Shown piece after piece: positions 41,118 through 47,290 of a DNA stretch of 47,290 nucleotides (its first letter is position 1; each line of letters starts with the position of its first letter). Source of the stretch: Bradyrhizobium guangdongense (GTDB lineage Bacteria > Pseudomonadota > Alphaproteobacteria > Rhizobiales > Xanthobacteraceae); contig NZ_PPPT01000003.1 in the NCBI RefSeq assembly GCF_006483445.1, positions 1 to 47,290 of the forward strand. Reading direction: 5' to 3'. The notes beneath the pieces were generated by a model. That model saw only the letters and a program-made list of their open reading frames with translations. It did no database searches and had not been told where the DNA came from. The position numbers and the translations under genes were made by a program.

Positions 41118-42059
41118 CTATCTGCGATCGAATCTGATGTCGATCGCGTAGTTGCGGCTTTGGCCCGGGGCCAACGGTCTCTCGACTCCATTCACCTTGG
41201 CGCTGGTGCACGGCTCGATCGCGAGCACGCAGGCATGCGGGCGCAGATCGTGCCAGAGCTGAAGGTGAGGAAGCGTGCCGGTGTCGAAGCTGACGGCAAT
41301 CTCGAGCGTCGTTCCGTCGTCCATCGGCGTGGTGAGCTTGCAGATCGCGGGCTCACCGCCGGTGCCGGCAGGATAGCTGATCGATTCCGAGATTGATGTC
41401 GGGTCGGGCAGCACCGCCACCTCGACGAGCTTTTGAGCGCCCAGCATCACCGATGATCCCGGCGCGAGAGCCGGATAGCCGAAATTGATATGGTAGAGGC
41501 TTGCCTGCGGTACCTCATCGTTGGCGAGGTTCGTGACCACGTCGCGTATCCGCAAGGTATTGCCGCCGATCGGAACCTCGATCCGGCGCCGCAGCCGCAG
41601 CGCCTCGCCACCGAAGCGGAACTGCATCACTTCGCCCTCGCAGAACAGCACGGGCTCTCCACGCGTCCAGTCCTCGCCATGGGCCGTGACGCGCGCTGGC
41701 GTGAACGGAAGCCGCCCGTGCATCGGGTGCCCCGGAACGGGCTGACGGAAGTGATCGAGCCCGCAGGTGACGAGGAAGCCGGAATTGGTTCGGCTATAGC
41801 CGCGCCCATCGTCCTCCTCGGGATGGTGGAGATGCGGACTGCGAAATCCGGCCATGCTCTGCCAGGCGACGGGCGTGCCCTTCCACCAGAGCGGTCCGAT
41901 GTCGAGCGACCGGTCGGCGAGCGCCCAGAAATCGAGGCCGCCGCCATTGGAGAATGCGAGCGACAGCACCCCGCGCTCGACGCCATCGTCAAGGATGATG
42001 CGACGAACGCTGGCGAACTGCCTGAGGTCGCCGACCTTGGCCCGCAACTCCTCAGTCAC
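41118..42059 (-). CDS. DUF4432 family aldose-epimerase-like protein
   Basis: A 313-residue protein of the galactose mutarotase-like superfamily. It shows LDFWALADRSLDIGPLWWKGTPVAW, HPEEDDGRGYSRTNSGFLVTCGLDH, HGRLPFTPARV and YHINFGYPAL, fitting DUF4432. The superfamily binds and interconverts sugar anomers. Start is GTG at 42059, overlapping the sulfatase stop in GTGA. It is the last gene of the transporter-sulfatase operon and might act on the sugar released by the sulfatase. Activity is unproven. Confidence 0.85.
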   Translation of the reverse strand: MTEELRAKVGDLRQFASVRRIILDDGVERGVLSLAFSNGGGLDFWALADRSLDIGPLWWKGTPVAWQSMAGFRSPHLHHPEEDDGRGYSRTNSGFLVTCGLDHFRQPVPGHPMHGRLPFTPARVTAHGEDWTRGEPVLFCEGEVMQFRFGGEALRLRRRIEVPIGGNTLRIRDVVTNLANDEVPQASLYHINFGYPALAPGSSVMLGAQKLVEVAVLPDPTSISESISYPAGTGGEPAICKLTTPMDDGTTLEIAVSFDTGTLPHLQLWHDLRPHACVLAIEPCTSAKVNGVERPLAPGQSRNYAIDIRFDRR

Positions 42060-43588
42060 GACGACATCCCGACTCTGGTTGCGGGTAGATCGAGCCGCTG
42101 GAACGCCTCGGGCGGCGCTTCATTGGCAGCCATCAGGCGGGCCATCAACGCTGTGAGGCGCGCCTCCTGCACGGGGTCGCTCACCGGCTGCTGTTGACCC
42201 GGATCGCGCGCGAGGTCGTAGAGGCGCGTGTCGTTCTCGAGCAACGCGCCGGGGCCGTAATTGAGATACATCGGCGATCGCTCGATGACGGGCACCTTCA
42301 GCACTTTTGCGCCCTTGGTGAAGGGGAAGCCATCCGAGAGCGAGGCGCCGGCGAGCTCCTCGGGGAGGAAGGGCGACCGAATATGGGTCGGCATCACCGT
42401 GTATTGATAGATCTCCTGCGACTTCAGGTCGGCGGGAAAGCGATGATAGGTGTAGTGGCCGTCCGTGATGTTCACGGCGCCGCCGAAATATCCAAACAAC
42501 GCCGCGTCGCGTAGCGGTTTGGCTGCGCGCGCGGCCTTCAGGATGGAGTGTCCCTCCATCTCGCGCGGGGGCGCGACGCCGAAGAGGTCGAGGAATGTCG
42601 GCGCGAGGTCGATCGACTGGGTAAGGACCGCGCTGCGGCCGCCCGGTTGTGGACGCCTCGGATCGTGCACGAACAGCGGAATGTGCACGATCTCCTCGTA
42701 CAGGTTCATGCGGTTCTTGGCCCAGAAATCGTGCTCGCCGAGCAGGAAGCCGTGATCCGTCGTGACGACGAGAGCCGTATCCTTCCACATGTCGTGCCGG
42801 TCGAAATCGTCGAGCAACTGCCCGAGCAGGAAATCGCACATCGACACCACCGCATAGTAGTTCGCGCGCAGTTCCTCGCACTCGGCCGGCAATTCGTCGA
42901 CGCGGCCATAGCGTGGCCAGTCGCGGATCGGCCCGTTCCAGCCGCTGTCGAACGGCGCCTTGAAGCGCGCCGGCGCGTGGAAGGGCTCGTGCGGATCAAA
43001 CGTCTCGAGCTGGAGCAGCCAGTTGTCGGCGTCGCGGTTGCGGTCGAGGAAATCAAAGGCATGCGCAAAGCACTGTACGGACGGGAAGTCCTTTTCCTCC
43101 TTGATGAACTCTCGGTTGATGATGTTTTGCGAGTGATACTTGCGTCGGTCCGTAGCGAACTGGCGGGCATGATACATCTCGCGCAGCCGCTCCCAGTGCG
43201 GCTGCACCATGGCCTTCCAGGGATCGCCCTCCTGGCCGCGCACGAATTCATAACTGTCGTAGCGATTGTGATAGGTCGCGCCGCCGTCCTCCCAATAGTG
43301 AAAATGATCGGTGATGAGGTGGCTGTAGATGCCGGCGTGATGCAGAAGTTCCGGCATGGCATTGTCGAAGGGTTCGAGTGGGCCCCAACTCCGATGCAGG
43401 AAGCTGAGGCGGCCGGTCAGCAGGTCGCGCCGCGCCGGCATGCAGGGCAGGCTGCCGACATAGTGACGGTCGAAGGTCAGGGTCTTCGCGGCAAGGCGAT
43501 CGAAATTCGGTGTCGGAATCCGGCTGCCGCCGTAAGCGCCGAGCAGATGGCGGTTGAGGGAATCGAACAGAACGAAGACCGTCTTCAT
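42056..43588 (-). CDS. Type I sulfatase, cytoplasmic
   Basis: A 510-residue alkaline-phosphatase-superfamily hydrolase. It has the formylglycine motif C-M-P-A-R at 49-53 in CMPARRDLLTGR, the metal-site Asp9 in VLFDSLNRHLLG, HDMWKDTALVVTTDHGFLLGEHD (Asp, His, metal) and other family features. No signal peptide is visible at the N-terminus (MKTVFVLFDS), so it should be cytoplasmic. Cys49 needs oxidation to formylglycine by FGE or anSME, neither of which is in the window. It is the fourth gene of the ABC operon, 33 bases after the second permease, and probably removes sulfate from an imported substrate. A phosphonate monoester role is possible in this superfamily. Confidence 0.87.
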   Translation of the reverse strand: MKTVFVLFDSLNRHLLGAYGGSRIPTPNFDRLAAKTLTFDRHYVGSLPCMPARRDLLTGRLSFLHRSWGPLEPFDNAMPELLHHAGIYSHLITDHFHYWEDGGATYHNRYDSYEFVRGQEGDPWKAMVQPHWERLREMYHARQFATDRRKYHSQNIINREFIKEEKDFPSVQCFAHAFDFLDRNRDADNWLLQLETFDPHEPFHAPARFKAPFDSGWNGPIRDWPRYGRVDELPAECEELRANYYAVVSMCDFLLGQLLDDFDRHDMWKDTALVVTTDHGFLLGEHDFWAKNRMNLYEEIVHIPLFVHDPRRPQPGGRSAVLTQSIDLAPTFLDLFGVAPPREMEGHSILKAARAAKPLRDAALFGYFGGAVNITDGHYTYHRFPADLKSQEIYQYTVMPTHIRSPFLPEELAGASLSDGFPFTKGAKVLKVPVIERSPMYLNYGPGALLENDTRLYDLARDPGQQQPVSDPVQEARLTALMARLMAANEAPPEAFQRLDLPATRVGMSS

Positions 43589-43621
43589 GGCATTTCCTTC
43601 GTTGGCCGCTTTCTGCGCGGC

Positions 43622-44458
43622 TTATTTCACGGCGCCTTGCGTCAGCCCCGCCACGATGTAGCGCTGGCCGATGATGAGCAGCACGAGCGCCGGCAGGATA
43701 GAGAGCGCGGCGGCAGCCGCCATCTGCGTGTAGAGAATTTCATAATCCTGGGCGAATTTTGCGATCGCGACCGGCACGGTCGCCGTCTGCTTCATGGTCA
43801 GCGTCAGCGCGACGCCAAAATCGTTCCAACTGAACACGAAGGTCAGGATCGCGGTCGCGGCGAGCCCGGGCGCGATGATCGGCAAGACAATGCGCCACAA
43901 CAAAACCGGAGTCGTGGCGCCGTCCAGCCGCGCCGCTTCCTCCAGCTCGATCGGGACGTCGCGGACGAAGACGCCCATCAACCACAGCGCCATCGGCAGA
44001 TTGAGCACGGTGTGCGCGAGCACGACGGCGGTCAACGTGTTGTCGAGGCCGACGGTGCGCATGATGGTGAACCAGGCGCTTGCCAGCGCCAGCGGCGGGA
44101 ACATGTGAAACACCAGCGCCCAACCCAGGAAGATGTGCACAAACCAGCGCGGCCATGACATCCGGTTGAGCGACCACGCCGCGAGCGTAGCGGCGACGAG
44201 ACAGATCAAGGTGCTGAGCAAGCCAACGATCAGAGAATTGCGGTAGTTGACGAGGAAGTCCGAGGTCTTGGAGAACAGTACTTCGTTAAAATTCTTCAGG
44301 ACCGGTGTGAACCAGAAGGCGCCCGAGAGCAGCGAGATCTGGGTACGGAATCCCGCAGCCACCACCCACACGACGGGGACGAGGACAAGCAGGGCCGCCG
44401 CGATCAGCAGGATATGCGTGGCCAGAAGCCGCGTTCTCGACGCTGTCGGACCGTTCAT
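43622..44458 (-). CDS. ABC sugar transporter permease, MalG-type
   Basis: A 278-residue inner-membrane permease with about six helices and the cytoplasmic EAA loop (VPIELEEAARLDGATTPVLLWRIVLPIIAPG region) that binds the ATPase, plus the VFSWNDFGVAL segment typical of carbohydrate-uptake type-1 permeases. The start overlaps the previous permease stop in ATGA. It pairs with the preceding permease. Confidence 0.92.
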   Translation of the reverse strand: MNGPTASRTRLLATHILLIAAALLVLVPVVWVVAAGFRTQISLLSGAFWFTPVLKNFNEVLFSKTSDFLVNYRNSLIVGLLSTLICLVAATLAAWSLNRMSWPRWFVHIFLGWALVFHMFPPLALASAWFTIMRTVGLDNTLTAVVLAHTVLNLPMALWLMGVFVRDVPIELEEAARLDGATTPVLLWRIVLPIIAPGLAATAILTFVFSWNDFGVALTLTMKQTATVPVAIAKFAQDYEILYTQMAAAAALSILPALVLLIIGQRYIVAGLTQGAVK

Positions 44459-45429
44459 CGCGCCGCTCCCATCCGTCCGCGCGCCGCGAATGCCGCCGAT
44501 AGCAGGAGGCAGGTCATGAAGATGATCGCGACCGACATCGCCGAACCGTACCCAGTCTGGTCCTCACGGAAGAAGCGCTGATAGAGCGTAAAGCTCATGA
44601 CCTGGGTCGCCGTCCCCGGGCCGCCTCCGGTGAGCAGGTAGACTTCGTCAAAGACCTTGAAGGCGAGCACCAAGCGGAAGGCGAAGGTGACCATGATGGT
44701 CGGCAACATCATCGGCAGTGTGACATAGGCGAGTTCCTGCCAGCCGCTGGCGCCGTCGATCTTGGCGGCTTCATAGACGTCCTGCGGCAGCGATTGCAGG
44801 CCGGCGAGGAACAGCAGGAAGCAGAACGGTGTCCAGTGCCAGATGTCGACGAAGATCACCGAGGCGAGTGCCGTGTTGGCCGAGCCGAGCCAGTTGACGG
44901 CATCGAAACCGATCAGGGCGGTGGCCTGATTGACCAGCCCGAAGTCGTAATTGAGCAATAGCTTCCAGATCGCGCCGACGACGATACCGGGCACCAGGAT
45001 CGGCAGGATGAAGATGGTGCGATAGAGCAGGCGGCCGCGCGCGACACCGGTGCAGAGCAAAGCGAGCACGAAGCCGCACAGCATTTGGCCGCCGACGGCA
45101 AACAGTGCAAACAGAACGGTGTTGAGGATGCCGGCGCGGAACAACGTGTCGCCGGCGAGTTCGCGATAGTTGTTCAGGCCTGCGGCCGTGAAACTCGAAT
45201 GCCCGCCGCTCCAGCTCACGGTGAAAAAGCTCGTCGCGAACAGATTGAGCAGCGGCAGCACGCTGAGCGCGAGCAGCAGGAGCAGGGCGGGAGACAGCGT
45301 CAGCCAGCGCCACAGCCGCTCGTCGAGGCCGCGCGCGAAATCGGCTGCGGTCGGCTGGCTCACGGTCGCGGAGGGCTCTGCCTCCACCGCGGCGACGTGA
45401 GCGGCAGCGCTCGCGATCGGCTTCATCAT
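44455..45429 (-). CDS. ABC sugar transporter permease, MalF-type
   Basis: A 324-residue permease with an N-terminal cytoplasmic tail (about 45 residues), six helices and an EAA loop (VYEAAKIDGASGWQELAYVTLPMM region). Sugar-type features include the GLNNYRELAGDTLF periplasmic stretch and LTGGGPG. The start at 45429 is the second of two adjacent ATG options preceded by GAGG; a TTG at 45438 overlapping the upstream stop is possible. Confidence 0.9.
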   Translation of the reverse strand: MMKPIASAAAHVAAVEAEPSATVSQPTAADFARGLDERLWRWLTLSPALLLLLALSVLPLLNLFATSFFTVSWSGGHSSFTAAGLNNYRELAGDTLFRAGILNTVLFALFAVGGQMLCGFVLALLCTGVARGRLLYRTIFILPILVPGIVVGAIWKLLLNYDFGLVNQATALIGFDAVNWLGSANTALASVIFVDIWHWTPFCFLLFLAGLQSLPQDVYEAAKIDGASGWQELAYVTLPMMLPTIMVTFAFRLVLAFKVFDEVYLLTGGGPGTATQVMSFTLYQRFFREDQTGYGSAMSVAIIFMTCLLLSAAFAARGRMGAAR

Positions 45430-45434
45430 CGGCC

Positions 45435-46793
45435 TCAAGGCAATGCGGGCAGTTTGCCGGTGTTGTAGTTGCGCTTCGACATCACGCCAAAGATCTGCTC
45501 GGCCATGCCGTTGAGGGCCTGCACCGAAGTGGTGCTGCCGGCGACAGCCTGGTTGAGGCCGAGCTCGAGGATCGAGATCACCTCGCTTGCCTCCGGGAAT
45601 TGGTAGATGTTGACTGCGTGCGGCAAGGCATCGCCGAGCGGCTTCATCCAGCGGAATCTGCGCTCCTGCGCGATCGGGTCGCGATAGCTCGCCGCGCTGA
45701 CCGGAATGCCGCCGTTCTTGGCGTAGGCGAGTTGTGCCTCCTTGGTCTGGAACCAGCGCAGGAATTCGAGCGCGCTCCGCTTGCGATCATCGGGCACGTT
45801 GCGCGCAATGCCACCGAGCCAGTGGCCAAGACCGGGAGCGGTGGAGAAGCCCTGCGCATGGGGCGGGACCGCAAACTCCACCTTGTCAATCACTGCTGAT
45901 TTGTCGGGATCATCGACCTGCGACCACGCCGATATCACGACCATGATATGGGCGGCCTTGCCGGTCAGCATGTTCTGGATGACCTCGGCCTGGTCGAGGG
46001 AAGCGGTCTGCGGATGGCCGGCCTCCTTGGCGATCCGCAGGTAGTAGTCGAGCGCAGTGCGGCCAGCCTCGTTGTTGAGCGTAACCGTATAGTCGCCTGC
46101 CGACTGGTTCTTGAAGATCCCACCGCCGAAGCCGTAGAGGTAAGGGTAGAAGTCGTAGCTGACGGATGCGGGTCCGCGCGCGCCGCGCTGGACGATGCCG
46201 TAGCGGCCGGGCGGCTTGTGCAGTTTCTTCGCGTTCGCCTCGAGTTCGGCAAAGGTCTCGGGCGCCTTCAGCCCGGCCTCCTTGTAGAGATCGCCGCGAT
46301 AATAGAGCAGGGGAATGAGCGGAGAGATCGGAACCGACATCAGCTTGCCGCCCGCCGACATCGCCTTCTTTGCTGCATCGAAATAGACGGTGTTGTCGAG
46401 CGTGTAGACGTCGGGATCGAGCTTGAAGGCCGGATCGATCTCCGCGATCGGCTCGACGAAGCCGCCAAAATACATTTCGGCGACCCAACCGCCGTTCATG
46501 ATCAGGAGATCGTACTGCCCCTTCGCGGCGCGCACGGAGTTGCGCTGCTTCTCCAGCGACCCCGCGAACGGATTGACGTCGAGCTCGACCTGGTTGCCGG
46601 TTTCCTTCTCGTAGAGCTCGACCGTCTTGCGGAAGCTGTCGAACCAGGGCGATTGGTTGATCACGATGGTCATCGGCGCGACCTTCGCGGCCACCGCATA
46701 ACGCCAGGGCGTGACCAGCCCGAGCGCTGCCGCGCCACCTGCACCAACGACCTGACGGCGCGTCAGACCGCGCCTCCCGTTTCGTCCCGGCAT
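45435..46793 (-). CDS. ABC extracellular sugar-binding protein, Tat-exported
   Basis: A 452-residue family 1 solute-binding protein. The N-terminus RRGLTRRQVVGAGGAAALGL is a twin-arginine signal (TRRQVV followed by a hydrophobic run), so it is exported folded. The mature part has the family's lobes, with QSPWFDSFRKTVELYEKETG, DLLIMNGGWVAEMYFGG and a conserved LGHWLGGIARNV. A strong ribosome site (GGGAGGAT) precedes the ATG. It starts an operon of five genes whose downstream products are two permeases, a sulfatase and a DUF4432 protein. No ATPase gene is present. Confidence 0.92.
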   Translation of the reverse strand: MPGRNGRRGLTRRQVVGAGGAAALGLVTPWRYAVAAKVAPMTIVINQSPWFDSFRKTVELYEKETGNQVELDVNPFAGSLEKQRNSVRAAKGQYDLLIMNGGWVAEMYFGGFVEPIAEIDPAFKLDPDVYTLDNTVYFDAAKKAMSAGGKLMSVPISPLIPLLYYRGDLYKEAGLKAPETFAELEANAKKLHKPPGRYGIVQRGARGPASVSYDFYPYLYGFGGGIFKNQSAGDYTVTLNNEAGRTALDYYLRIAKEAGHPQTASLDQAEVIQNMLTGKAAHIMVVISAWSQVDDPDKSAVIDKVEFAVPPHAQGFSTAPGLGHWLGGIARNVPDDRKRSALEFLRWFQTKEAQLAYAKNGGIPVSAASYRDPIAQERRFRWMKPLGDALPHAVNIYQFPEASEVISILELGLNQAVAGSTTSVQALNGMAEQIFGVMSKRNYNTGKLPALP

Positions 46794-46827
46794 ATCATCC
46801 TCCCGCCCGCTTCGGCCGCTTTCGGCT

Positions 46828-46888
46828 CTTTGGCATCAGGAGCAAAACAGGATTCTGGTATTCTTACAAAGAGATTCAGATGCCAAAG
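46828..46888. promoter_or_regulatory. Paired ten-base inverted repeats upstream of the ABC operon
   Basis: CTTTGGCATC (46828-46837) and GATGCCAAAG (46879-46888) are perfect complements 41 bases apart. They flank the likely promoter of the transporter operon. They could be two binding sites for one regulator rather than a hairpin. Confidence 0.45.
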
Positions 46889-46890
46889 GT

Positions 46891-46905
46891 ATAGCTAAAA
46901 GCTAT
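46891..46905. promoter_or_regulatory. LysR-type box (T-N11-A)
   Basis: ATAGCT and AGCTAT around AAA form a perfect 15-base dyad containing T-N11-A. It overlaps the stop codon of the LysR gene and is centred about 105 bases before the start of the sugar-binding protein gene. Fits a LysR activator site for the ABC-sulfatase operon; a weak terminator is the alternative (arms extend to AAAGGTATAGCT). Confidence 0.45.
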
Positions 46906-47290
46906 GCCTTTCTCCTGCGACCCGGGGCCTCCTCGGCGCAGATGATCTTGAGCCCGCCAATGATCTCGGCCGCGGCGGGCGAAACCCAGCTGCCCTTGCG
47001 GGTGATGACGCCGGCATCGCGCGACAGCGCGAGTTCCGGAACGTTCAGCATGACGAGGCCGTCGCCTTCGGGCGTCTCGAGCGTCTTTGAAACCGTCGTG
47101 GCCAGGGCGTCCGATTGTCTGAGAACGTTGAACTGGAGCGCGACCGATCCGCTCTCGAGCACGCTTTTCGGCGGCGGCAGGTCGTTCGAGACAAAGAGCG
47201 AGTCGAGCCTGCGGTGCGCCCGCGTCGAATGAGGCGGCTTGATCCAGGGAAACTGCAGGAGATCACGCATATTGACCCGCCGCTGGCGGG
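46902..47290 (-). CDS. LysR family transcriptional regulator, 3' part
   Basis: The last about 128 residues of a LysR-type effector-binding domain, open through the right edge. Typical features are LLQFPWIKPP, the VLESGSVALQFNVLRQSDALAT stretch and the terminal SRDAGVITRKGSWVSPAAAEII. The DNA-binding part lies outside. It is upstream of, and in line with, the ABC-sulfatase operon, so it is the probable regulator. Effector unknown. Confidence 0.87.
   Translation of the reverse strand, partial: RQRRVNMRDLLQFPWIKPPHSTRAHRRLDSLFVSNDLPPPKSVLESGSVALQFNVLRQSDALATTVSKTLETPEGDGLVMLNVPELALSRDAGVITRKGSWVSPAAAEIIGGLKIICAEEAPGRRRKA

Overview
The window looks like a chromosomal segment of a GC-rich alphaproteobacterium, most likely Bradyrhizobium or a close relative in Nitrobacteraceae. 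This rests on strong GC codon bias, several dispersed palindromic repeats of the kind common in Bradyrhizobium and Rhodopseudomonas genomes, a giant polar-growth scaffold resembling the Agrobacterium growth pole ring protein, and redox and regulatory genes typical of the group. I see no rRNA, tRNA, CRISPR array, prophage or insertion sequence. Family calls come from reading the translated sequence; no database search was run.

Layout. 1-4.4 kb: cell-surface sugar genes (3' end of a mannose-1-P guanylyltransferase/mannose-6-P isomerase, a Gfo/Idh/MocA dehydrogenase, a DegT-type sugar aminotransferase) followed by the lipid II flippase MurJ. 4.5-8.1 kb: a possible small leader ORF with terminator, a DUF1127 protein, an orphan molybdenum hydroxylase large subunit and a cytochrome c'/c556. 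8.4-14.6 kb: a PerM/AI-2E-type membrane protein with a long C-terminal extension, three very small proteins (two probable zinc-binding), a Crp/Fnr regulator, a cNMP-binding protein, a CHRD protein, a diheme cytochrome c and a stand-alone Lrp/AsnC effector domain. 14.7-20.8 kb: a hybrid histidine kinase with an ethylene-receptor-like sensor, ThiD, a metallophosphoesterase/glycosyltransferase pair and a PLP dehydratase. 20.9-27.9 kb: a secreted caspase-like protein, a truncated haemoglobin and a RbsD/FucU mutarotase flanking an FNR/FixK-type box, an acidic repeat-rich protein, an MFS transporter and a dipeptide epimerase.

28-31.6 kb: an Mla-type lipid transport operon (STAS-MlaE fusion, MlaF, MlaD) and a VapC-type toxin-antitoxin pair with a palindromic operator. 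31.7-38.2 kb: the 1890-residue scaffold with 44- and 22-residue internal repeats, divergent from an Hpt protein; the shared intergenic region has an exact TTAA-N7-TTAA CtrA-type box. 38.3-41.1 kb: a [2Fe-2S] ferredoxin, a thioesterase, a ferredoxin-NADP reductase-like flavoprotein and a DUF2147 protein. 41.1-47.3 kb: a leftward operon with a Tat-exported sugar-binding protein, two permeases, a cytoplasmic sulfatase and a DUF4432 aldose-epimerase-like protein, with the end of a LysR regulator upstream. It has no ATPase and no sulfatase-activating enzyme in view.

The most unusual items are the ethylene-receptor-like kinase, the repeat architecture and CtrA-type control of the giant scaffold, and the sulfatase/ABC operon, which looks like an import-and-desulfate pathway for an unknown sulfated sugar. 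Also notable are a GGGAATAAA promoter-like element shared by two exported-protein genes, and a repeat element that encodes the end of the MFS transporter.
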